Part shown: positions 1-6,584 of the stretch, one piece after another
Layout of the letters: each line of letters starts with the position of its first letter
Position numbering within the stretch: the stretch's first letter is position 1
Assembly (NCBI GenBank): GCA_051649785.1
Contig: JBOFHT010000100.1
Span: forward strand, 1-10,665
Origin: JBOFHT01 sp051649785
GTDB taxonomy: Archaea; Methanobacteriota; Methanobacteria; Methanobacteriales; Methanobacteriaceae
DNA: 10,665 bases
Reading direction: 5' to 3'
Program-made: the position numbers and the translations under genes
Notes under the pieces: generated by a model
Told to the model about the DNA's origin: nothing
The model's input: the letters and a program-made list of their open reading frames with translations, nothing else
Database searches by the model: none

Positions 1-384
1 ATACTAGTTTTTATTGGAATAGCCTTTTTTCACAGATAAAGGATTATATTTATATACTAGAATTATCTAAATTAAGTATATTATTAATTAATACAATGTA
101 TTATCAGTTAAATAATTAAAAAATAATTATACTAGCATAAATATAGTATAATATAGTAAATAATAGAAAATATAGTTTATGAATAATTATTATTGTTTAA
201 TAAGGTTATATTCATATAATAATTTATTCTATTTCAGTACTATGCTATTATTAGAGCTATAATTACCATAATTACTTAAATTTGATAATATTAATAATTA
301 GTAAAAAATAATAAATATGATTGTAATAGCTACATTTATTTAAATTAAATTTGTAAATTTTTAATTAAGAAATAGGTGATTAAT
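1..384. other. Gene-free AT-rich leader region
   Basis: No convincing gene lies in this stretch, which is extremely AT-rich. The heptamer ATACTAG occurs three times (1-7, 54-60, 129-135), with no obvious function. Weak TATA-like sequences that could serve the following Sm gene are at about 308-318 and 332-345, but neither is decisive. A stop-free frame enters from the left edge and ends at a TAA at 117-119. It is too short and atypical to call as the end of a gene. Confidence 0.6.
374..380 (+). promoter_or_regulatory. Ribosome binding site deciding the SmAP start
   Basis: AGGTGAT is a full-strength archaeal Shine-Dalgarno sequence, complementary to the 16S 3' end. It lies 4 bases before the ATG at 385. 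An in-frame GTG at 376 sits inside this site and is therefore not the likely start. Confidence 0.75.
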
Positions 385-615
385 ATGAGCGGACAAAATG
401 TTCAAAGACCACTAGATGCATTGGGAAAAGCAGTTGGAAATCCAATTTTAATTAAATTAAAGGGAGACAGAGAATTCCGAGGAATCCTTGTTAGCTTTGA
501 TTTACATATGAATTTAGTACTTAACGATGCAGAAGAACTAAAAAGCGGGGAAGTTTTAAGAAGACTCGGAACTGTTTTAATTAGAGGAGACAACATTGTT
601 TATATTTCTCCGTAA
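385..615 (+). CDS. Archaeal Sm-like (LSm/SmAP) RNA-binding protein
   Basis: This 76-residue protein is a complete archaeal Sm protein. Such proteins assemble into heptameric (sometimes hexameric) rings that bind U-rich RNA and probably work in RNA processing and turnover in the cytoplasm. The Sm1 motif spans about residues 19-50, with the loop SFDLHMNLVL carrying Asp39 and Asn43. The Sm2 motif spans about 59-74 and includes LIRGDNIVYI, with the RNA-contacting Arg67-Gly68. Length is typical for the family. I chose ATG 385 over the upstream GTG 376 because the Shine-Dalgarno AGGTGAT overlaps that GTG. The next gene is eL37, a pairing common in archaea. From memory, the Methanothermobacter SmAP of known structure (MTH649) has the same neighbour. 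Here the two are separated by about 200 bases. Identification is very secure; the RNA partners cannot be read from sequence. Confidence 0.96.
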   Translation: MSGQNVQRPLDALGKAVGNPILIKLKGDREFRGILVSFDLHMNLVLNDAEELKSGEVLRRLGTVLIRGDNIVYISP

Positions 616-645
616 ATGGATTAAGATGGATTAATTAATGGATTA
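616..645 (+). repeat. Three copies of ATGGATTA after the SmAP stop
   Basis: The octamer ATGGATTA occurs at 616-623, 626-633 and 638-645, starting on the base after the SmAP stop codon. The copies are 10 and 12 bases apart. There is no dyad symmetry and no clear function; they may be a local duplication. Confidence 0.6.
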
Positions 646-772
646 ATGAAAAATAATTTAGATGTAGCTATTCTTATTTTAATCATATAACATTTATTAT
701 AGTATTAGCTTTAGCTATGATTATATTAACTTTAGTTTATTTAATATCTAGTATGTATTTTTATACTATTAT

Positions 773-781
773 TAAATATAT
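773..781 (+). promoter_or_regulatory. Candidate TATA box for rpl37e
   Basis: TAAATATAT resembles an archaeal TATA box. Transcription starting about 25 bases downstream (near 802) would give a short leader carrying the strong ribosome binding site at 808-815. Such motifs are frequent in DNA this AT-rich, so the call is tentative. Confidence 0.35.
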
Positions 782-807
782 TAATTTAACAATAATAACC
801 AATCAAG

Positions 808-815
808 AAAGGAGG
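808..815 (+). promoter_or_regulatory. Strong ribosome binding site for eL37
   Basis: AAAGGAGG lies 8 bases before the ATG at 824. It fixes the start there rather than at the in-frame TTG at 818, which would overlap the spacer. It is the strongest Shine-Dalgarno site in the window, as expected for a ribosomal protein. Confidence 0.75.
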
Positions 816-823
816 AATTGGCA

Positions 824-1009
824 ATGAAAGGAACACCTTCAAAAGGAAAGATGAATAAAAAAACCCATATTAGATGTAGAAGATGTGGGAGAAATGCTTA
901 TCATGTTCGTAAAAAAGCATGTGCTTCATGTGGTTTCGGCAGATCTAAAAGAATTAGAAGCTACAACTGGCAAAATAAAAAACCTACTACTGGCCAAAGA
1001 TTAGTATAA
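824..1009 (+). CDS. rpl37e: Large ribosomal subunit protein eL37 (L37e)
   Basis: This 61-residue, very basic protein is ribosomal protein eL37 of the archaeal 50S subunit, where it binds 23S rRNA. It carries a zinc ribbon of the form CxxC-x11-CxxC with Cys18, Cys21, Cys33 and Cys36. The N-terminal GTPSKGK, the IRCRRCGR segment and the FGRSKRIRSYNW segment are hallmarks of the family. Length is normal. ATG 824 is supported by AAAGGAGG at 808-815. The gene follows the Sm protein on the same strand and is closed by a T-rich terminator. A private promoter in the long spacer is possible, which would uncouple it from the Sm gene. Confidence 0.97.
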   Translation: MKGTPSKGKMNKKTHIRCRRCGRNAYHVRKKACASCGFGRSKRIRSYNWQNKKPTTGQRLV

Positions 1010-1010
1010 G

Positions 1011-1053
1011 TTTTTTAAGCTTTTATTTTTTATTCTTTTTTATTATTTTTTTT
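1011..1053 (+). terminator. T-run terminator after rpl37e
   Basis: Directly after the stop codon there are successive T runs (1011-1016, 1025-1030, 1035-1040, 1046-1053) without a stable hairpin. Oligo-T tracts alone suffice for intrinsic termination by archaeal RNA polymerase, so this is a likely terminator for the preceding gene. Confidence 0.6.
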
Positions 1054-1147
1054 AAATTATATTTAATAAGTTTTTATTTTTTTATTTAATAATTTTCACT
1101 GTTTTAACAGTTTATTTTATTTGTTTTTTGCAGTTTTATTTAATTAT

Positions 1148-1174
1148 CTTCTTCTTCTTCTTCTTCTTCTTCTT
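1148..1174 (+). repeat. (CTT)9 trinucleotide microsatellite
   Basis: Nine perfect CTT units lie 33 bases before the ATG of the GNAT gene. The array is uninterrupted, unlike the degenerate AAT-type tracts elsewhere in the window. It sits where promoter or 5' leader elements are expected, so unit number could affect expression. That effect is inference only. Confidence 0.9.
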
Positions 1175-1207
1175 TGATTATTATATTAAGTGCTTTGGTG
1201 AATTAAT

Positions 1208-1660
1208 ATGGAAGTAAAAATAATTGAAAATCATAAAAAAGATTTTTTAGATATCTTGTTATTAGCAGATGAAGAAGAAAACATGATTGATAAGTATTTA
1301 GATAGAGGTATATTGTTTGCTTTGTATGATAATGATTTAAAAAGTGTCTGTGTTGTTACTGATGACGGTAATGGTACTTATGAAATTCAAAATTTGGCTA
1401 CATATGAACAATTTCAAAGAAAAGGATATGGTAGTTATTTAATTAATTATGTGTTTGAGTTTTTCAAATATAAAGCACTTTTGATGTATGTTGGAACTGG
1501 AGATAGTCCTCCTATCATTTCTTTTTATGAGAAATGTGGATTTTCTTTTTCCCATAGAATTGAAAATTATATTGTTGAACACTATGACAAGCCTATTTTT
1601 GAAAATGGTATTCAATTAAAGGATAAAATTTATTTGAAAAGAAAATTGTGTTCTAAATAA
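1208..1660 (+). CDS. GNAT-family N-acetyltransferase
   Basis: This 150-residue protein is a complete GNAT-fold acyltransferase, predicted to transfer acetyl from acetyl-CoA to an amine whose identity is unknown. The acetyl-CoA binding motif A is clear at residues 70-75 (QRKGYG, the Q/RxxGxG/A signature). It follows the strand YEIQNLATYEQF and precedes the helix SYLINYVFEFF. The segment FYEKCGF at 106-112 is the usual motif B tyrosine/Gly-Phe region. The N-terminal part is acidic and less conserved. The start at ATG 1208 is supported by GGTGA at 1197-1201. The gene stands alone, between the eL37 terminator and the promoter of the Toprim gene, and has a CTT microsatellite just upstream. There is no evidence that it is a ribosomal-protein acetyltransferase despite its position near rpl37e. 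Confidence 0.88.
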   Translation: MEVKIIENHKKDFLDILLLADEEENMIDKYLDRGILFALYDNDLKSVCVVTDDGNGTYEIQNLATYEQFQRKGYGSYLINYVFEFFKYKALLMYVGTGDSPPIISFYEKCGFSFSHRIENYIVEHYDKPIFENGIQLKDKIYLKRKLCSK

Positions 1661-1671
1661 GTAATAATCAG

Positions 1672-1683
1672 TATATATAAATA
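1672..1683 (+). promoter_or_regulatory. TATA box for the Toprim gene
   Basis: TATATATAAATA is a near-consensus archaeal TATA element in the 69-base gap after the GNAT stop. A start about 25 bases downstream would give a leader of roughly 25 bases containing the AAGGT ribosome binding site at 1717-1721. A second TATA-like site at 1696-1704 would put the start too close to the ATG to include that site. Confidence 0.5.
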
Positions 1684-1729
1684 GCATTGAAGACGATATA
1701 TAAACTGTATGTTATCAAGGTAGATTATT

Positions 1730-3088
1730 ATGAAATCTAAAGAATCTAAAGAATTTAAAGAGGATAATTCCTCAAACCGCCCTATGGATGTCCGTATAAT
1801 TGTTGAAGGAGCTTCAGATGTTGAAAGTATTTCAAAAGCTATGAAAGGTATTTCATTAGGCTCAGATTTCCATATTACTATTTCATCTATAATTCCTACA
1901 GTTAATGTTCATGTTGCTAAAAAAGCAGCTGCAGGTGCAGATATTGTTTTAGTAGCTACTGACTTAGATTCAGCAGGTAAACGTTTAGCTAAAAGTTATG
2001 AAGAAGCACTTGAAGGTCTTGTGGGTCATGTTGAAAGGGTTAAATTCCCTAATAATCATGATGTTGAATATATTGACCCTAACTTAATTCAAGATGAAAT
2101 TTGTAATGCAGTTATAAGGGCAGGACTTTCATTTGTTTTTAAAATTGGTGACTTTAACTCAATTAAGCATAGTTTAGCTACTGTGGATGAAAATGTTATC
2201 AGTATATCTAATGAAAATGAAGATTTAAAATCTGAAAATTATGCATTAACTAATAGATCTAGTGAACTTGAAGAAGAAAATTATAGTCTTAAAGAAAAAA
2301 TAAATAACTTAAATCATGAATTGGATGATATTAAATCCCAATACTCTGATTTTAAATCTCGTTATTCTAATATTTATACTAAAAACTTAGTTGAAGTTTT
2401 CTCAATAAATGAGCTTTGGGAAATTACTTTTAATGAACACTTAGATGATGAAAACAAGGTTATTTTTGCTACTTCTAAATTCAAACCAGATAATATTATT
2501 ACAGGGCAGGGTTGGATTTGTGCTGCCTCAAAGGAAGATGCTATAGAATGGCTTAAAATCATTAAAACTGCTTTAATTTTCACAGATTATAAAACTAATA
2601 CTAGCAATAATTATAATGCCACTAAACTGAATAATTCTAATAATAATTCTAATAATATGGCTAATAGTAATGATATTGGTAGCAATGGGCTTAATAATAG
2701 AGTTAGTACTGAAAATAATAGTCCTAGCTACGATTATGATAATAGATATATTAATGATGATAATCACGATAATAACAATAATATTAATACTAATGATAAT
2801 ATTAATTTTAATAATAGTGACAATAATGGAACTAATTATGAAATAAATGATTATAATAATATTAATGGCAATGATAGAAATAATAATAATTATAATCCTA
2901 ATTTTAATAATTATAATAATAACAATAATTCTATTGATAATGATTCCATTGGTAATGATTCTACTGTTGATAATTATAATAAAGATGATGATGTTGAAAA
3001 TGCTGTTTCTAACTTTTTTAGCAGTGAATCTGCTGAAAATAAAGATAAAAATCAATTAAACAACTTTAAGAACTTTTGGGAACATTAA
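1730..3088 (+). CDS. Toprim-domain protein with coiled coil and Asn-rich linker
   Basis: This 452-residue protein begins with a Toprim domain (about 19-135), the Mg2+-binding fold of topoisomerases, DnaG-type primases and OLD/RNase M5-type nucleases. The conserved Glu is Glu26 in IIVEGASD. The DxDxxG motif is TDLDSAG, with Asp78, Asp80 and Gly83. A coiled coil rich in Glu/Lys/Leu/Asn spans about 152-217. A compact domain at about 218-286 includes the segment GQGWICAASKEDAIEW. Residues 289-417 are low-complexity, with Asn at about 43% plus Asp, Ser, Tyr and Ile. The C-terminus, from about 418, regains normal complexity and ends FKNFWEH. ATG 1730 is backed by AAGGT at 1717-1721, and the frame upstream is closed by TAG at 1721-1723. 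The gene precedes purF; I recall a similar neighbour in Methanothermobacter. The Toprim call is strong. Whether it is a nuclease, a topoisomerase-like enzyme or only a binding protein is unknown. No topoisomerase or helicase domain is attached. Confidence 0.85.
   Translation: MKSKESKEFKEDNSSNRPMDVRIIVEGASDVESISKAMKGISLGSDFHITISSIIPTVNVHVAKKAAAGADIVLVATDLDSAGKRLAKSYEEALEGLVGHVERVKFPNNHDVEYIDPNLIQDEICNAVIRAGLSFVFKIGDFNSIKHSLATVDENVISISNENEDLKSENYALTNRSSELEEENYSLKEKINNLNHELDDIKSQYSDFKSRYSNIYTKNLVEVFSINELWEITFNEHLDDENKVIFATSKFKPDNIITGQGWICAASKEDAIEWLKIIKTALIFTDYKTNTSNNYNATKLNNSNNNSNNMANSNDIGSNGLNNRVSTENNSPSYDYDNRYINDDNHDNNNNINTNDNINFNNSDNNGTNYEINDYNNINGNDRNNNNYNPNFNNYNNNNNSIDNDSIGNDSTVDNYNKDDDVENAVSNFFSSESAENKDKNQLNNFKNFWEH
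2594..2983 (+). repeat. Degenerate AAT trinucleotide tract inside the Toprim gene
   Basis: About 390 bases consist mostly of in-frame triplets ending in T, chiefly AAT with GAT, AGT, ACT, TAT and GGT. They encode the Asn-rich linker. The tract is interrupted by substitutions and is not a clean tandem array. It looks like an old expansion worn down by mutation while the frame was kept open. Confidence 0.8.
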
Positions 3089-3397
3089 ATTATTATAATT
3101 GCATAATTACTATAATTTATAACTAATATATGGTATATACGCAATAATCGTATTTGATTTTGTAGTGGGTATATCTGTATTATTTATATTAGAGTTTATT
3201 TTAGATATTTTTATGGTATAAATATATATAAAAATATTAATTCTAATAATATGTAATAGTGTTAGAGTATTACAATAAATATCCTTAAATATAATGCTTT
3301 TTATATTATTAATTATATTATTAAATTGAATACTGAGACTTTTAACTATTATGAACAATCATTATATAATTTTAATTATATTTTACTGGTGGGATCT
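3089..3397 (+). promoter_or_regulatory. Toprim-purF spacer with candidate purF promoter
   Basis: This 309-base gap holds no gene. TATA-like elements occur at 3183-3190, 3218-3231 and 3297-3306. The last (CTTTTTATATT) would give a purF leader of about 70 bases. A short perfect inverted repeat, ATACG-N7-CGTAT, lies at 3137-3153. The reading frame of purF is open upstream back to a TAG at 3263-3265, but the translation shows no family resemblance before the Met-Gln-Asp-Lys-Cys start. Confidence 0.4.
3388..3392 (+). promoter_or_regulatory. Ribosome binding site deciding the purF TTG start
   Basis: GGTGG lies 5 bases before TTG 3398. No other in-frame start (TTG 3326, GTG 3389) has a correctly spaced Shine-Dalgarno site. 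The TTG places the catalytic cysteine at residue 5, as expected for PurF. Confidence 0.65.
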
Positions 3398-4831
3398 TTG
3401 CAGGATAAGTGTGGTATTGTTGGAATTTGCTCCAATAACAAATCTCGAAACGTGGCTTCCTTTGTTTACTATGGACTTTATGCCTTACAACACAGAGGAC
3501 AAGAGTCAGCTGGAATAGCTACTCATAATGGTAATAAAATAAGTTCTTTTTCTGAAATGGGCTTAGTAACTGATGCTTTTAATGGCTTTGATATTAATGA
3601 ACTAAAAGGTAATGTGGGTATCGGTCATGTACGTTACTCAACTACAGGTTCTTCGGAACTCGAAAGTTGCCAACCTTTTATTGAAAATATTAATGATAAA
3701 TCAATAGCTATTGCTCATAATGGAGATATTATTAATTCTAATTCTCTTAAAAAAGAACTTAGTGGTGAAGGGTTTAATTTTATTTCAGACACAGATTCTG
3801 AAGTTGTTTCTCATTTAATTAAGCGAGAATTTGAAAATTTAGGTTCTAGCTATGATTTTTCACATGAGAATGTTGTTAAAATTATTGAAAAAGTATCTAA
3901 TATGCTTATTGGTTCTTATTCACTTGTTATTTTAATTAATGACCAACTTTACGCAGTTCGTGATCCAGCAGGTATGAAACCTTTATCTATTGGAAAAAGA
4001 GCTACTTCTTATATGGTTGCTTCTGAAACTGTTGCATTTGATGTTGTTGGTGCAGAATTTATTCGTGATTTAGTTCCCGGTGAAATTATATACTTTAACA
4101 ATAATAAAAATGACATACATAGCTATATGATGGAATCAGCAACTACTACTTCTAATGCTCATTGTATGTTTGAATATGTTTACTTTGCTCGCCCAGATAG
4201 TACAATTGACTCTCAAAATGTTTATACTGTACGTAAGAAAATGGGTGAACATTTATTTAATGAATATCCTGTTGATGCTGATGTAGTTATGCCAGTTCCA
4301 GATTCTTCAATTCCTGCAGCTATTGGATTTGCAAATGCTTCAGGGATTCCTTATGCTGAAGGATTAATTAAAAACCGTTATGTAGGTCGTACTTTTATTA
4401 TGCCTACACAGGAAGAACGTGAACTTGCTGTTAAACTTAAAATGAATCCTATTGCATCTGAACTTAAAGGAAAGAAAATTGTTCTTGTTGATGATAGTAT
4501 TGTTCGTGGAACTACTTCAGAATCTTTAATTGGGATTTTAAGAAAAGCTGGAGCTAAGGAAATTCATATGCGTATTGGTTGTCCTCCGGTTATATCTCCA
4601 TGTTATTATGGTGTAGCTATGGCAACAAAAAAAGAGTTAATTGCAGCTAATTTGACTGTTGATCAAATTAAAGATAAGTTAGGTGTTGATTCATTAGGAT
4701 ATTTGAGTATTGATTCCTTAATTGATTCAGTTAATATTCCTAAGGAAGACTTATGTCTAGGATGTGTTAATGAAGAATATCCAACTGAAATTCCAGAATG
4801 CTTAGAAGGAAAGACTTACTACAAGTTTTGA
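3398..4831 (+). CDS. purF: Amidophosphoribosyltransferase (PurF)
   Basis: This 477-residue enzyme catalyses the first committed step of de novo purine synthesis, making 5-phosphoribosylamine from PRPP and glutamine. The N-terminal Ntn glutaminase domain starts with the nucleophile Cys5 in CGIVGI, exposed after removal of a short MQDK propeptide. HRGQESAG (32-39), RYSTTG (79-84) and HNGDI (107-111) are glutaminase signatures. The C-terminal phosphoribosyltransferase domain has the PRPP loop IVLVDDSIVRGTT at 361-373. Cys256 (HCMFEYVYFARPDS), Cys402 (SPCYYG), Cys453 and Cys456 (LCLGC) match the four ligands of the structural [4Fe-4S] cluster in the Bacillus-type enzyme. This is therefore the oxygen-sensitive form, fitting an anaerobe. 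I start at TTG 3398 because of the ribosome binding site at 3388 and the family N-terminus; upstream starts would add 24 or 3 unmatched residues. It is followed by a small hairpin and T runs. Confidence 0.96.
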   Translation: MQDKCGIVGICSNNKSRNVASFVYYGLYALQHRGQESAGIATHNGNKISSFSEMGLVTDAFNGFDINELKGNVGIGHVRYSTTGSSELESCQPFIENINDKSIAIAHNGDIINSNSLKKELSGEGFNFISDTDSEVVSHLIKREFENLGSSYDFSHENVVKIIEKVSNMLIGSYSLVILINDQLYAVRDPAGMKPLSIGKRATSYMVASETVAFDVVGAEFIRDLVPGEIIYFNNNKNDIHSYMMESATTTSNAHCMFEYVYFARPDSTIDSQNVYTVRKKMGEHLFNEYPVDADVVMPVPDSSIPAAIGFANASGIPYAEGLIKNRYVGRTFIMPTQEERELAVKLKMNPIASELKGKKIVLVDDSIVRGTTSESLIGILRKAGAKEIHMRIGCPPVISPCYYGVAMATKKELIAANLTVDQIKDKLGVDSLGYLSIDSLIDSVNIPKEDLCLGCVNEEYPTEIPECLEGKTYYKF

Positions 4832-4835
4832 ATTT

Positions 4836-4872
4836 AACGAAGCGTTTTTAATATTTTCTTTTAATTTTTTTA
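4836..4872 (+). terminator. Terminator after purF
   Basis: A small hairpin (AACG-AAG-CGTT, 4836-4846) 4 bases after the stop is followed by a run of T (4845-4849) and further T-rich tracts to about 4872. The T runs are probably the effective part in archaea. Confidence 0.5.
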
Positions 4873-4986
4873 CTTATATAATTATTTTTAATCTAATTTT
4901 TATTAATTTTCAATTGATATATTAATTTTTATTTAATTATAGTGTGAGACATTAAAAATTTAAATAATGGTTTTTATTATTTTAAT

Positions 4987-5019
4987 TAAAATCCTTTATT
5001 TCTTAAAATAAGGATTTTA
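4987..5019. repeat. Perfect 10-bp inverted repeat in the purF-U32 spacer
   Basis: TAAAATCCTT at 4987-4996 pairs with AAGGATTTTA at 5010-5019 across a 13-base loop. It is one of the longest perfect dyads I found in the window. Both strands end the stem with a T-rich arm, so it could act as a bidirectional terminator or as an operator upstream of the U32 promoter. No further evidence decides this. Confidence 0.6.
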
Positions 5020-5038
5020 TCTAAGAATATAATCAGAG

Positions 5039-5047
5039 TTTTATATA
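5039..5047 (+). promoter_or_regulatory. Candidate TATA box for the U32 gene
   Basis: TTTTATATAATAA around 5038-5049 is close to the archaeal TATA consensus. A start near 5068 would give a leader of about 130 bases made largely of AAT/ATT triplets. The rest of the 368-base purF-U32 spacer contains only the purF terminator, the inverted repeat at 4987-5019 and this AT-rich leader. Confidence 0.4.
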
Positions 5048-5199
5048 ATAACATAAATAATATTATCATTAACATCCTAATTAACAATATTATTCTTAAT
5101 ATCCTAATCAATGATGGTATTAGTTATAATAGGGTTGCTAATATTAATAATACTTACAATAATCATAATACAAAGAATATTAATTTTAAAGGTGACTTA

Positions 5200-6579
5200 A
5201 TGGTTGAATTACTAGCTCCAGCAAGAGATTTTGCTTCAATTAATGCTGCTATTAATAATGGTGCAGATTCTATTTATATTGGATTATCTGAGTTTAATAT
5301 GCGTGAAAATTCAAGTAATTTTGATTTAAATGATATTTCCAAAGCATGTGATATTTGTCACAGTGCAGGTGTAAAACTTTATGTTTGTACTAATATAATT
5401 ATGAAAGACTCAGATATTGAAAAACTGGATTCTATTTTCCCAGTTCTTAAAGATTCTGGTGTTGATGCCATAATTATCTCTGATTTAGGAACTTTAGCTA
5501 TTGCAAAAAAATATGGTCTTGAAATTCATATGAGTGTTCAAGAAAATATTACTAATAGCTATTCTATTAATGCACTGGGTGATTTAGGTGTTAAAAGAGT
5601 TGTTCTTTCCCGTGAACTTAATATTAGTGAAATAGCTAATATTTGTAATAATTTTGCTGATTCAGATATGGAATTAGAGGTTTTTATTCATGGTGCAATG
5701 TGTATGGCTATTTCAGGGCGTTGTTTTTTAAGTTATGCTTTTTATAATCGTAGTGCTAATTGTGGCGAATGTTTACAACCTTGTAGAAAGGAATGGATTC
5801 TTAAAGCTTTAGATAGTGATGAAGAAGTGGTTTTAGGTACTACAGATAATTTTAGTAGTAGTGGTAATGGTAGTGGTGGTAATTGTGGCAATATGAATAC
5901 TAATTGTATTGATTCCAATAATAATCAGGGTAGTAGTATTAATAATAATGGGGATAACAATAATCATAGTATTTCCAATAATCAAAAAATAGGGAATGAA
6001 AATGCTATTCGTTCTTATTTCTTTAGTCCTAATGATTTGGCTATGATTGAGCATATTGACAAGCTTATTGATGCTAATGTAGATGTATTTAAAATTGAAG
6101 GTCGTGCTAAGTCTGCTGATTATGTGTCTACTGTCACATCAGTTTATAGGGAAGCTATTGATGCTTATGATGATTCTGTTATTACAGAAACAGGATCTAA
6201 AGAATGGTTTAATTCAGAATGGCTTAAAAAGCTTAATAAGATTTTTAACCGTGGCTATGATAATGGGTTTTATTTTAATACGCCTTATAAAACAAGTTCT
6301 GGTAATCAATCTAAATTTATTAAAAAGGATATAGGTACAGTTTGTAATTATTACTCTAAAATTGGTGTAGCTGAGCTTAAATTAAGAGAAAACATAGCTA
6401 CTGGGGATGAAATTATTATTCAAGGTTCTACTACAGGTTCTATTTCTAAAAATATTGGCTCTATGGAAATTAATGGTAAATCAATTAATTCAGCTATTTC
6501 AGGTCAAAGAGTAGCTATTTATATTGGTGAAAAAGTCCGTAAAAATGATTTTGTTTATAAATTAGTTGAAAGAGATTAA
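5200..6579 (+). CDS. U32-family (peptidase U32-like) protein
   Basis: This 459-residue protein belongs to the U32 family, first called peptidases. Characterised bacterial members (RlhA, TrhP, UbiU/UbiV) are instead needed for RNA or ubiquinone hydroxylation. The N-terminus MVELLAPARDFASINAAINNG is the classic TIM-barrel opening of the family. The U32 signature lies at about 160-196 and includes FIHGAMCMAISGRC and ANCGECLQPCR, with Cys168, Cys175, Cys188, Cys191 and Cys195. SPNDLAMIEH (276-285) and VDVFKIEGRAKSADYV (294-309) are further conserved blocks. A C-terminal beta domain follows from about 375. Residues 215-268 are a Ser/Gly/Asn insertion between the Cys cluster and SPNDL. ATG 5200 is fixed by AAAGGTGA at 5188-5195. 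The frame is nevertheless stop-free for 70 codons upstream, without a start codon. The exact substrate is unknown; an Fe-S cluster is likely from the family. Confidence 0.9.
   Translation: MVELLAPARDFASINAAINNGADSIYIGLSEFNMRENSSNFDLNDISKACDICHSAGVKLYVCTNIIMKDSDIEKLDSIFPVLKDSGVDAIIISDLGTLAIAKKYGLEIHMSVQENITNSYSINALGDLGVKRVVLSRELNISEIANICNNFADSDMELEVFIHGAMCMAISGRCFLSYAFYNRSANCGECLQPCRKEWILKALDSDEEVVLGTTDNFSSSGNGSGGNCGNMNTNCIDSNNNQGSSINNNGDNNNHSISNNQKIGNENAIRSYFFSPNDLAMIEHIDKLIDANVDVFKIEGRAKSADYVSTVTSVYREAIDAYDDSVITETGSKEWFNSEWLKKLNKIFNRGYDNGFYFNTPYKTSSGNQSKFIKKDIGTVCNYYSKIGVAELKLRENIATGDEIIIQGSTTGSISKNIGSMEINGKSINSAISGQRVAIYIGEKVRKNDFVYKLVERD
5842..6003 (+). repeat. Ser/Gly/Asn-coding low-complexity insertion in the U32 gene
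   Basis: These in-frame triplets ending in T (AAT, AGT, GGT, GAT, ATT) encode a hydrophilic, disordered-looking loop of about 54 residues. It lies between the cysteine signature and the SPNDL motif. The flanking conserved blocks are intact, so this is an insertion rather than decay. It uses the same codon vocabulary as the tracts at 2594-2983 and 9802-9876. Confidence 0.75.
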
Positions 6580-6584
6580 TTTTA

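Noticed and set aside
3..119. 38-codon open frame entering from the left edge, ending at 117-119
   Set aside because: It is short, shows no recognisable motif, and one such frame among six is expected by chance in this composition. It could be the tail of a gene only if upstream sequence supported it.
2573..3055. 160-codon minus-strand open frame, Ile-rich
   Set aside because: It is the antisense of the AAT tract in the Toprim gene. ATT triplets read as Ile with no stops by necessity, and it has no ribosome site or family resemblance.
3110..3358. 82-codon minus-strand open frame filling the Toprim-purF spacer
   Set aside because: It starts at a TTG with no ribosome site, has only low-complexity Ile/Asn content and overlaps the likely purF promoter.
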